From positions 1-5,056 of the forward strand of contig JAIRXX010000101.1 of assembly GCA_031268065.1 (NCBI GenBank): a stretch of 5,056 nucleotides of DNA, given 5' to 3'. Numbering within the stretch: the first letter of the stretch is position 1; every line of letters begins with the position of its first letter. The position numbers were made by a program, and so were the translations under genes. This document shows, in pieces, positions 1-4,896 of the stretch. The notes under the pieces were generated by a model. It did no database searches. It was not told where the DNA came from and saw only the letters and a program-made list of their open reading frames with translations. The stretch comes from Propionibacteriaceae bacterium. GTDB lineage: Bacteria; Actinomycetota; Actinomycetes; Propionibacteriales; Propionibacteriaceae.

Positions 1-112
1 CACCAGCGAAGCCGCGCGACTGATGGACACAGAGTAGCACTCAATGCCAATAAACCTCGCTGGAGCAACCTGGTGGCAAACCTGACGAATCACATCTCAC
101 GCCAAATACTGA

Positions 113-502
113 TCACCAGACGTACTGGATATTCTGACTATGGGAGAGCGTCTCACCTCGAACAGTGATTGAATTTTGAATATCAGACAACAATATTTTC
201 CACCCAGCGTTGCCCAAAGGTACTGGCACATATCCTCTTGTGCCTTCTTTCCATTTCCCTGACTTCTTGTACCACCCTTTGACTTCATCGGCATAAGACT
301 TCGCACCAGCGGCATACAGATGGTCGCATGCACTCGTGCCGGAAGTCACGAACACAGTGGATGAGCCAGGTGCCGTACTTGTGTAATAGGGCGCGGTCCT
401 GCAGTCCGCCGCGCTCGCTTGGGTCGGGGCAGAGACAGCTACGACCCCCATCGAACCAAGCAGCGCGACGACCACTGACGCCGCTATTCGTTTCAAAACC
501 AT
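113..502 (-). CDS. Small secreted protein of unknown function with Sec signal peptide
   Basis: I do not recognise this 129-residue protein. Seen: an N-terminal signal peptide with basic n-region (K4, R5), hydrophobic core about residues 6-23 and an A-S-A signal peptidase I site at 29-31, leaving a mature chain of about 98 residues. The mature part has only two cysteines (C34, C59), which could form one disulfide once exported. It has a Lys/Trp/Gly-rich middle (about residues 75-90) and ends in a C-terminal tryptophan. The ATG at 502 is supported by a strong Shine-Dalgarno (GAAAGGAG) 6 nt upstream. No lipobox, sortase motif or membrane helix follows the signal, so the product is probably released. 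Codons in the distal half are visibly more AT-rich than in neighbouring genes, which hints at acquisition. Size and architecture would fit a secreted peptide toxin, bacteriocin or inhibitor, but no family motif supports that. The call as a real secreted protein is firm; function is unknown. Confidence 0.82.
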   Translation of the reverse strand: MVLKRIAASVVVALLGSMGVVAVSAPTQASAADCRTAPYYTSTAPGSSTVFVTSGTSACDHLYAAGAKSYADEVKGWYKKSGKWKEGTRGYVPVPLGNAGWKILLSDIQNSITVRGETLSHSQNIQYVW

Positions 503-508
503 GATGGT

Positions 509-516
509 CTCCTTTC
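509..516 (-). promoter_or_regulatory. Strong Shine-Dalgarno of the secreted-protein gene
   Basis: On the minus strand this reads GAAAGGAG, with 6 nt between AGGAG and the ATG at 502. It is one of the best ribosome binding sites in the window and fixes the start of the secreted-protein gene. Confidence 0.8.
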
Positions 517-540
517 ACCGAGGGGACATCCCTCACTGTA

Positions 541-569
541 TCTATTGGCTGAGCGGGCCGTTTTGTCAC
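541..569 (-). promoter_or_regulatory. Candidate promoter of the secreted-protein gene
   Basis: On the minus strand a GTGACA box (five of six matches to TTGACA) is followed, after a 17-nt spacer, by AATAGA as a weak -10 box (three of six matches). This would start transcription about 30 nt before the coding ATG. The -35 box lies inside the inverted repeat at 566-580. The spacing is ideal but the -10 is poor, so this is only a candidate. Confidence 0.35.
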
Positions 570-598
570 AGAAATTGTGAAAGAATTTTTTCCGGCCC
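555..598. promoter_or_regulatory. Nested inverted repeats, possible operator or terminator hairpin
   Basis: An outer pair GGGCCG (555-560) / CGGCCC (593-598) encloses an inner perfect pair TCACA (566-570) / TGTGA (576-580) with a 5-nt centre. The inner pair extends imperfectly to eight of ten positions over 561-585. It overlaps the candidate -35 of the secreted gene. The half-site order is the reverse of the CRP consensus (TGTGA-N6-TCACA), so it is not a CRP site. It may be an operator for another regulator, or the end of transcripts from the upstream membrane-protein gene. Confidence 0.4.
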
Positions 599-680
599 AC
601 ACCACCGCTCAGCAACGCCTGTTAATCGGTGAAGTCTCGCCCCTGCCACCGTCGATCCCCAGCTATGGAACACCACCGCC

Positions 681-721
681 GGTACAAAACGTCCGACGGA
701 AAGGGTACAAAACGTCCGACG
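681..721. repeat. Two 18-bp direct repeats with a 23-bp period
   Basis: GGTACAAAACGTCCGACG occurs identically at 681-698 and 704-721, separated by 5 nt. Each copy ends in the small palindrome CGTC-C-GACG. The core ACAAAACG recurs inverted at about 560-568 (CGTTTTGT on the plus strand). Paired exact repeats at this period suit a dimeric DNA-binding protein or the transposase-binding repeats near some insertion-sequence ends. No transposase gene or fragment is visible next to them. Confidence 0.8.
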
Positions 722-741
722 CAGGCGCTAAGCCCGAAGGC

Positions 742-758
742 CAGGCCGCTACGGCCTG
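742..758. terminator. Perfect 7-bp hairpin with a stop codon in its loop
   Basis: CAGGCCG (742-748) and CGGCCTG (752-758) form a perfect GC-rich stem. The three loop bases (749-751) are the TAG stop codon of the minus-strand membrane-protein gene. There is no following T-tract, so a classic intrinsic terminator is not shown. Actinobacterial terminators often lack a U-tract, so a role in termination or 3'-end protection remains possible. Confidence 0.4.
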
Positions 759-1102
759 CCAGCAGCCGCCGTTGGGCGAGCGCCCACCACGCGCACGGCA
801 AAGTATCCGACAACGGCGACCTGCGCGAAAACACCCAACCACACGCAGGTCTGCAAGGCACCCAGCAAGAAGTCGAACACATCGACGTCGATCAGAGCTT
901 TGCTCCACAGCGTGTAAGCCAACGGCCCGCCCAACGCGCTGACCGACGCCGCCCCGAGAGCCACCCGATACGCCAACGCGCGGGCAAAGCCCGGCCCCTC
1001 ATCGCCTAAGCCGCCATGCGCCCTTCGGATGGTCCCGCAGCACACAGCGACATTCCATGCCAGCAGCGCCAGCGCCCAGAGAATGCAAACTGTCTCAACC
1101 AT
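749..1102 (-). CDS. Small integral membrane protein of unknown function
   Basis: This 117-residue protein is not recognised. Hydrophobic stretches at about residues 4-22, 42-66 and 76-105 predict three (possibly four) transmembrane helices. A short charged loop lies around 26-40 (RRAHGGLGDEGPG) and another at 67-75. Three cysteines fall in or beside helices one and three (C6, C21, C22, C86 overall), with no metal-binding spacing. The frame has strong G/C third positions, which supports it over the overlapping open frames on the plus strand, whose translations are Arg/Pro/His-rich as expected of shadows. The start at 1102 has GGAGG 11 nt upstream, a rather long spacing. It lies upstream of the secreted-protein gene on the same strand but 246 bp away, so co-transcription is not clear. 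A role as immunity or accessory membrane protein for that secreted protein is only a guess. Confidence 0.65.
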   Translation of the reverse strand: MVETVCILWALALLAWNVAVCCGTIRRAHGGLGDEGPGFARALAYRVALGAASVSALGGPLAYTLWSKALIDVDVFDFLLGALQTCVWLGVFAQVAVVGYFAVRVVGARPTAAAGRP

Positions 1103-1144
1103 GCCCTGCGATGCCTCCGCTCTAGCTATCCGGTGGCTGGGTTC

Positions 1145-1162
1145 GCCGCCGTCTAAGGCGGC
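1145..1162. repeat. GC-rich 6-bp inverted repeat
   Basis: GCCGCC (1145-1150) and GGCGGC (1157-1162) flank a 6-nt loop in the region between the divergent membrane-protein and vapBC genes. No T-tract follows on either strand. It could be a regulatory hairpin, but a chance GC-rich repeat is also possible. Confidence 0.35.
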
Positions 1163-1164
1163 TC

Positions 1165-1194
1165 CGAGCCGTAAGACGTTTTCAACGAGCCGTA
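1165..1194. repeat. Direct repeat CGAGCCGTA, 21-bp period
   Basis: CGAGCCGTA is found at 1165-1173 and again at 1186-1194. The 21-bp period places both copies on the same face of the helix, as expected for paired operator half-sites. They sit between two divergent genes, about 130 bp before the antitoxin start. No convincing -35/-10 pair was found near them. Confidence 0.4.
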
Positions 1195-1293
1195 TCTAGC
1201 ATGACACATGCACCACTGCTTGCCCCATCACCGGCTAAAGCTGCGAGCACGGCATTTACGGCGGGCGCTTTCGCCGAAGCAGCCAAGGTTGTA

Positions 1294-1313
1294 TCCTTAC
1301 TGGATAGTAAGGA
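1294..1313 (+). promoter_or_regulatory. Perfect inverted repeat over the vapB ribosome binding site
   Basis: TCCTTACT (1294-1301) and AGTAAGGA (1306-1313) form a perfect 8-bp inverted repeat with a 4-nt loop. The right arm contains most of the AAGGAG Shine-Dalgarno (1309-1314) of the antitoxin gene. A second, competing pair, TATCC (1292-1296) / GGATA (1302-1306), shares the left arm. As DNA it could be the operator bound by the VapBC complex, since such modules are usually autoregulated. As RNA it would hide the ribosome binding site. Confidence 0.6.
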
Positions 1314-1314
1314 G
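1309..1314 (+). promoter_or_regulatory. Shine-Dalgarno that fixes the vapB start at GTG 1321
   Basis: AAGGAG lies 6 nt before the GTG at 1321. The longer frame from ATG 1201 has no ribosome binding site and would add a 40-residue Ala-rich extension not seen in AbrB-fold antitoxins, so the GTG is preferred. Confidence 0.8.
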
Positions 1315-1320
1315 ATATTG

Positions 1321-1566
1321 GTGGCAATCGCAACTATGACCAGCAAGGGGCAGCTCACCGTGCCCAAAACGGTGCGGGACGACTTGGGACTGGGAGTCGG
1401 CTCCCAGCTCAGCTTCATCCGAGACGCCGAGGGAGGCTATCGGATCGAGCCGGTCAGCCGACCGGTGATGCGGCTGGCCGGGAGCCTGCACTATGACGGC
1501 CCGGCAAAGACCGTAGCGGAAATGGACGCTGGCATAGCCCGCGCCCTCAGCGAGGAATACCGGTGA
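1321..1566 (+). CDS. vapB: VapB-type antitoxin, AbrB/MazE (SpoVT) fold
   Basis: This is the antitoxin of a type II toxin-antitoxin operon. It should neutralise the downstream PIN ribonuclease by direct binding and, in complex with it, repress its own promoter. From GTG 1321 it is 81 residues. Residues 5-46 carry the swapped-hairpin AbrB motif (TMTSKGQLTVPKTVRDDLGL, then a Gly-rich turn and YRIEP). Residues about 50-81 are the typical toxin-binding tail with an acidic amphipathic end (TVAEMDAGIARALSEEYR). The length is normal for the family. The stop codon overlaps the toxin GTG by 4 nt, giving translational coupling with antitoxin first. The frame is open back to 1201, but the ribosome binding site and family length support the GTG. 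The AbrB fold here pairs with a PIN toxin, so it is VapBC rather than MazEF. The family call is firm. Confidence 0.92.
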   Translation: MAIATMTSKGQLTVPKTVRDDLGLGVGSQLSFIRDAEGGYRIEPVSRPVMRLAGSLHYDGPAKTVAEMDAGIARALSEEYR

Positions 1567-1952
1567 TCGGCATTGACACCAACGTGTTGGTGCGATTTTT
1601 GCTCCGAGATGACCCGTCCCAGGTGGCGCGGGCCGACCAGCTATTCCGATCATTGAGTCCAGACAGGCCCGGCTTCGTACCGCTGATCGTCTGGGCAGAG
1701 TGCTACTGGGTGCTCACCGGCGTGTATCGGCTGGCACCTGCCCAAGTCATCGACAGCTTGCTGGAACTGCTGAACTCAGACGAGATCACTAGCCAAGCCG
1801 AACCGCAAGTCAGGGCAGCCCTGAACGCGGCTGGCAAAGGGGCCGACTTTGCTGACGCGCTAGTTCAAGAGGCGGCGCGAGCGTCGGGCTGCTCGGAATG
1901 GGTCACTTTCGACAAAGCCGCCGCCAAAAAACTGGGCTTCCGACTGCTCTGA
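1563..1952 (+). CDS. vapC: VapC-type toxin, PIN-domain ribonuclease
   Basis: This 129-residue protein is a complete single PIN domain. PIN toxins are Mg2+/Mn2+-dependent endoribonucleases, often cutting tRNA or rRNA and stopping translation; the target here cannot be read from sequence. The acidic metal site is intact: D5 in the opening GIDTNVLV motif, E46 in IVWAECYWVL, D95 and D98 in GADFADALV, and D117 in the closing VTFDKAAAK strand. The C-terminus GFRLL is usual for the family. It starts with GTG 1563 overlapping the antitoxin stop by 4 nt. GAGGA at 1552-1556, 6 nt upstream and inside vapB, serves as ribosome binding site. No frameshift or missing catalytic residue is seen, so the toxin should be active if expressed. 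The adjacent antitoxin and this arrangement make the VapBC assignment secure. Confidence 0.94.
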   Translation: MIGIDTNVLVRFLLRDDPSQVARADQLFRSLSPDRPGFVPLIVWAECYWVLTGVYRLAPAQVIDSLLELLNSDEITSQAEPQVRAALNAAGKGADFADALVQEAARASGCSEWVTFDKAAAKKLGFRLL

Positions 1953-2026
1953 ACCGTCGATCCGGAACACCGCGACCACCCCCGCCCGCTGATCCGCCAA
2001 CCAGCCAGCCGAAGCAGCAACGCCTA

Positions 2027-2046
2027 CCGGCGAACAGCCGAGCCGG
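2027..2046. other. Weak inverted repeat between convergent genes
   Basis: CCGGC (2027-2031) and GCCGG (2042-2046) face each other across 10 nt in the 175-bp gap between the convergent vapC and exporter genes. A bidirectional terminator is expected in such a gap, but this stem is short and has no T-tract on either side. Nothing else in the gap was recognised. Confidence 0.2.
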
Positions 2047-2127
2047 ACCGCACACGCAACGCGATCATTCACCACGCGCCAAGGCGGGAAAACGATGCCC
2101 CAGCCCAGCGTGCCGACGCACCGGAAT

Positions 2128-2991
2128 TCAGCCAGCGGCAGGCGGCGTCCGCAACTCCTGCGACCAGGCGGCGCCCGCGCTGGCGGCCACCACGCAGGCG
2201 ATGGCCAGCCATTCGGGCGGCGTCAGCGCCTCGTTGAGCAGCAGCAGAGCCATCAGCGCGGCCATCGCCGGTTCCAAGCTCTGCATGATGCCGAAGACGG
2301 AGGGCCGCAAACTGCGCAGGGCGATCATCTCCAGCGCGTAGGGGATTGCCGACGAGCAGACGGCCACCAGCGCGGCCATGCCGAGGATGCGCCAATCGAG
2401 GACTGCTGGGCCAGCGGCGGCGATGCCGGGACCGGCGAAGAGCACCGCGCCGACTATCGAACCCACCGCCACCCCGCTGATCCCGGACCAGGCCCGCCCC
2501 ACCCGTACCGAAATCATGATGTAGCCCGCCCAGCAGCAGGCGGCCAGCAGGGCGAAGCCCACCCCGGCCCAGTCCAGCGATTCGGTGGGCGACCATCCCA
2601 GCAGCACGACGCCGACCCCGGCGAGCAATACCCAAACCACGTCGCGCAACTTCCTGATGCCAGCGAAGGCGATGGCCAGCGGCCCGAGGAATTCGATGGT
2701 CACAGCTATTCCGATCGGGATGCGGGCCATCGCCTGGTAGATGGCGAAATTCATCACGCCGAGGATCAGCCCGTAGCATAGGACGTCTCTCCATTCGGCC
2801 CGCGAACGCTGACGTAGCCGGGGCCGGGCGATGGCGAGCAAGATCGGGGTGGAGATCAGCATCCGCAGCCAGGCCATCGCCAACGGGTCCAGTTCGTCGA
2901 AGATGGACTTGGCCGATGCCGCGCCGAATTGCAGCGAGACGATGGCGATCAGCAGCAACCACACCGGAGAAATCCAGTTGAAGCGTTTCAT
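2128..2991 (-). CDS. EamA/DMT-family exporter, RhtA-like
   Basis: This is a 287-residue inner-membrane transporter of the drug/metabolite transporter superfamily, ten predicted helices in two EamA halves (about residues 8-132 and 141-275). The pattern ARIPIGIAVTIEFLGPLAIA (89-108) and RPSVFGIMQSLEPAMAAL (229-246), followed by LNEALTPPEWLAI, resembles E. coli RhtA, a threonine/homoserine exporter. Export of amino acids or related small metabolites is therefore likely, but the substrate is not proven. The start at ATG 2991 is chosen because AGGA lies 6 nt upstream and the protein then begins directly before helix one. A longer frame from TTG 3057 adds 22 residues and has no good ribosome binding site. 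It is divergent from the acyl-CoA ligase and convergent with vapC. The length is normal and no defects are seen. Confidence 0.9.
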   Translation of the reverse strand: MKRFNWISPVWLLLIAIVSLQFGAASAKSIFDELDPLAMAWLRMLISTPILLAIARPRLRQRSRAEWRDVLCYGLILGVMNFAIYQAMARIPIGIAVTIEFLGPLAIAFAGIRKLRDVVWVLLAGVGVVLLGWSPTESLDWAGVGFALLAACCWAGYIMISVRVGRAWSGISGVAVGSIVGAVLFAGPGIAAAGPAVLDWRILGMAALVAVCSSAIPYALEMIALRSLRPSVFGIMQSLEPAMAALMALLLLNEALTPPEWLAIACVVAASAGAAWSQELRTPPAAG

Positions 2992-3022
2992 CGTCCGTCC
3001 TGCTTTAGCCCACCCCTGCCCC

Positions 3023-3028
3023 ATGCTA
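3023..3028 (-). promoter_or_regulatory. Candidate -10 box of the exporter gene
   Basis: The minus strand reads TAGCAT, a TANNNT match, about 31 nt upstream of the exporter ATG at 2991. No good -35 box is visible at the right distance, so this is weak. The 13-bp palindrome at 3030-3042 lies just upstream of it. Confidence 0.3.
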
Positions 3029-3029
3029 G

Positions 3030-3042
3030 CCGCTGCCAGCGG
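3030..3042. promoter_or_regulatory. 13-bp perfect palindrome, candidate operator
   Basis: CCGCTG-C-CAGCGG is a perfect odd-centred palindrome in the divergent exporter/ligase promoter region, next to the candidate exporter -10 box. It could be the binding site of a local repressor. No regulator gene is present in the window. Confidence 0.4.
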
Positions 3043-3061
3043 AAGAATCCGCGACAAAAAC

Positions 3062-3075
3062 CTACGACTGCGTAG
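3062..3075. promoter_or_regulatory. CTACG-N4-CGTAG inverted repeat, candidate operator
   Basis: A perfect 5-bp inverted repeat with a 4-nt centre lies about 33-46 nt upstream of the ligase ATG, where the -35 region of its promoter would fall. It is placed to control the ligase gene, or both divergent genes, but is short enough to arise by chance. Confidence 0.35.
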
Positions 3076-3095
3076 CTAAATCGGCGAAATCTAGG

Positions 3096-3101
3096 CACAA
3101 T
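3096..3101 (+). promoter_or_regulatory. Candidate -10 box for a leaderless ligase mRNA
   Basis: CACAAT ends 6 nt before the ligase ATG at 3108, so transcription could begin at the A of the start codon. No Shine-Dalgarno-like sequence is present before this ATG. Leaderless mRNAs are common in Actinomycetota. The -35 region is not conserved. Confidence 0.35.
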
Positions 3102-3107
3102 AGCCTC

Positions 3108-4784
3108 ATGACAACTGCCTCATGGACGCGGCACTACCAACCTGGCGTACCCCCCGAGATCGAACTCCCCACTGAATCGCTGGTGGCGCTGGTCGAACGG
3201 TCGGTGCGCGAAGCCGGAAACAGCATCGCCACGGAATTTTTCGGGGCGACGATGAGCTACGCCGAACTCGGTGACAAGATAAGCCGCGCTGCGGAAGGCC
3301 TGCGCCGCCTCGGGGTCAACGCGGGCGACCGGGTGGCGCTGGTGCTGCCCAACTGCCCACAGCACATCATCGCCTTTTACGCGGTGCTGCGGGTGGGAGG
3401 CGTGGTCGTAGAGCACAATCCGCTCTACACGGCACGCGAATTGCGGCACATGTTCGAGGACCACGCGGCCCGCGTCGTCATCGCCTGGGACGCCGCTGTC
3501 GAGCGGTTGCGCAATCAGCCTGACGACATCGAAGTAGACGCGATCATCAGCGTCAACCTGCTCAAGGCCTTCCCGAAGTCCAAGCAGCTTGCCTTGACGC
3601 TGCCGATCCCCAAGCTGCGCAAGCTTCGCAATAAACTCACCAAGCCCGCTCCCGGCACCACGCCCTGGGAGGACTTCATCCAGGCGAAGCCGATAGACCC
3701 GTCCTATCCGAAGCCAGGCGTGTTGGATTTGGCTGTGATCCAGTACACCTCTGGGACCACCAGCCTGCCCAAGGGCGCGATGCTCTCCCACTACAACTTG
3801 TTCGCCAACGCACGCCAGGGCGAGGCCTGGATGCACGGGGCGCAATACCGCAAAGAGAATTTCTACGCGATCCTGCCGCTGTTCCACGCCTTCGGGATGA
3901 CGCTCTTCCTCACCTACGGCATCCTCAAGCAAGCCCGGCTGGTGCTCTTCCCCTCCTTCGACGTGGACATGGTGCTGGACGCCGCGAAAAAGACCCCGCC
4001 AACGGTCTACTGCGCGGTGCCGACGATCTACGAGGCCACCGCCAAACGCGCCAAAGAGCGCGGAGTGAGCCTGAAAGCAGCAAAATACTGCATCTCCGGA
4101 GCGATGAACCTGCCCGATTCGACAGTCGAACTGTGGGAAAGCGAATCCGGCGGCCTGCTGGTGGAAGGCTACGGCATGACCGAAGCCTCGCCAGTCTGCC
4201 TGGGCAACCCCTTCCACCCCACCCGGCGCACCGGCACCATCGGCGTGCCCTTCCCCAGCACCTGGATGAAAGTGGTCGACATCGAAGACCCGACCCGCGA
4301 AGTCGCCCAAGGCGAACGCGGAGAACTGCTGATCAAAGGCCCCCAAGTGTTCTCCGGCTACTGGAACAACCCCGCCGAAACCGCCCGCACCCTGCTGCCC
4401 GGAGGCTGGCTGCGCACCGGCGACGTGGTAACCCAAGACGAAGACGGCTTCACCACCATCGTCGACCGGGTGAAAGAACTCATCATCACCGGCGGCTTCA
4501 ACGTCTCCCCCTCCGAAGTAGAAGCCGTCCTGCGCGGCCACCCCGACGTGCTAGACGCGGCGGTGGTGGGCATCCCCTCGCCGTCCGGCGGCGAAGTCGT
4601 AACCGCGGCCATCCTCCCCCGCCCCGAAGCCGCCTTCGACGAAGACGCCCTGCGCACCTTCTGCCGAGAACGCCTCACCGGCTACAAAGTCCCCCGCCGT
4701 TTCATCGCCGTCCACGAACTACCCCAATCCCTACTAGGCAAAGTACTGCGCAAACAAGTAAAAGACACCATCATCTCCAACTAA
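3108..4784 (+). CDS. fadD: Long-chain acyl-CoA ligase (FadD-type, ANL superfamily)
   Basis: This 558-residue enzyme activates a carboxylic acid, most likely a long-chain fatty acid, to its CoA thioester through an acyl-AMP intermediate, feeding beta-oxidation or lipid synthesis. It acts in the cytosol or at the inner membrane. Seen: the large N-terminal ANL domain with the ATP-binding loop YTSGTTSLPKG (213-223), LPLFHAFG (256-263), EGYGMTEASP (353-362) and GWLRTGD (433-439, ribose-binding D439). The hinge region VDRVKELIITGGFNVSP (452-468) leads to the small C-terminal domain, with the catalytic adenylation lysine K545 in LLGKVLRK. The length is usual for FadD. Position 219 of the loop is Ser where Gly is commonest. 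The start ATG 3108 has no Shine-Dalgarno but a -10-like box at leaderless distance. Near its 3' end the coding strand becomes markedly C/A-rich. The exact acyl substrate cannot be read from sequence. Confidence 0.93.
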   Translation: MTTASWTRHYQPGVPPEIELPTESLVALVERSVREAGNSIATEFFGATMSYAELGDKISRAAEGLRRLGVNAGDRVALVLPNCPQHIIAFYAVLRVGGVVVEHNPLYTARELRHMFEDHAARVVIAWDAAVERLRNQPDDIEVDAIISVNLLKAFPKSKQLALTLPIPKLRKLRNKLTKPAPGTTPWEDFIQAKPIDPSYPKPGVLDLAVIQYTSGTTSLPKGAMLSHYNLFANARQGEAWMHGAQYRKENFYAILPLFHAFGMTLFLTYGILKQARLVLFPSFDVDMVLDAAKKTPPTVYCAVPTIYEATAKRAKERGVSLKAAKYCISGAMNLPDSTVELWESESGGLLVEGYGMTEASPVCLGNPFHPTRRTGTIGVPFPSTWMKVVDIEDPTREVAQGERGELLIKGPQVFSGYWNNPAETARTLLPGGWLRTGDVVTQDEDGFTTIVDRVKELIITGGFNVSPSEVEAVLRGHPDVLDAAVVGIPSPSGGEVVTAAILPRPEAAFDEDALRTFCRERLTGYKVPRRFIAVHELPQSLLGKVLRKQVKDTIISN

Positions 4785-4796
4785 CACCCAGCCGCA

Positions 4797-4821
4797 AGCC
4801 TCCCCCACGATGAGGGAGGCT
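4797..4821 (+). terminator. Hairpin after the acyl-CoA ligase gene
   Basis: AGCCTCCC (4797-4804) and GGGAGGCT (4814-4821) make a perfect 8-bp GC-rich stem with a 9-nt loop, 12 nt after the ligase stop. No U-run follows, but its position and stability fit a non-canonical actinobacterial terminator. It overlaps the first codons of the RelB-like remnant. Confidence 0.5.
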
Positions 4822-4896
4822 GAACGTATCGCCCACGACCCAAACGCCAAGGGCTACCACAACATCAATGCCTTGCTCAAAGACTTGAAGGCGTGA
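4810..4896 (+). pseudogene. RelB/DinJ-type antitoxin remnant, C-terminal part only
   Basis: Reading from ATG 4810 gives 28 residues, including AERIAHDPNAKGYHNINALLKDLKA, then TGA. This matches the typical C-terminal toxin-binding end of RelB/DinJ antitoxins (AERIA-DPNAK-Y followed by a leucine-rich acidic/basic helix and a final LK). The N-terminal ribbon-helix-helix DNA-binding half, about 50 residues, is missing: upstream in this frame the sequence runs into the ligase 3' end without RelB-like residues. The ATG lies in the loop of the ligase hairpin and has no clear ribosome binding site, so it is probably not translated as an antitoxin. A YafQ-like toxin piece follows directly in the same frame, in the usual operon order. 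The identification comes from recalled family patterns, not a search. Confidence 0.78.

Noticed and set aside
2..37. Tail of an upstream plus-strand gene (TSEAARLMDTE then TAG)
   Set aside because: It is only 11 codons at the window edge and another frame is also open. Nothing distinguishes it from chance.
97..333. 78-codon minus-strand frame overlapping the secreted-protein gene
   Set aside because: It overlaps a gene with signal peptide and strong Shine-Dalgarno in another frame, and its own start lacks a ribosome binding site.
566..580. CRP/FNR-like site
   Set aside because: The half-sites are TCACA then TGTGA, the reverse order of the CRP consensus, with a 5-nt instead of 6-nt centre.
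577..1009. Plus-strand open frames opposite the small membrane protein
   Set aside because: Their translations are Arg/Pro/His-rich with no domain pattern, as expected for the reverse of a GC-rich gene. The minus frame gives coherent membrane helices.
1201..1320. Longer antitoxin starting at ATG 1201
   Set aside because: There is no ribosome binding site before 1201, and the extra 40 residues are Ala-rich and unlike AbrB-fold antitoxins. AAGGAG before GTG 1321 is well placed.
1953..2127. Small gene or strong bidirectional terminator between vapC and the exporter
   Set aside because: No frame with start, ribosome binding site and plausible protein is seen, and only a weak 5-bp stem is present.
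2069..2962. Long overlapping open frames on both strands across the exporter gene
   Set aside because: They are Arg/Gly/Asp/His-rich shadows. The exporter frame has clear EamA helices and motifs.
2992..3057. Longer exporter starting at TTG 3057
   Set aside because: The extra 22 residues precede helix one, the start is a rare TTG without a good Shine-Dalgarno, and ATG 2991 has AGGA at 6 nt.
3120..4541. 473-codon antisense open frame inside the acyl-CoA ligase gene
   Set aside because: It results from high GC third positions in fadD. The translation is rich in Gly, His and Asp with no recognisable domain.
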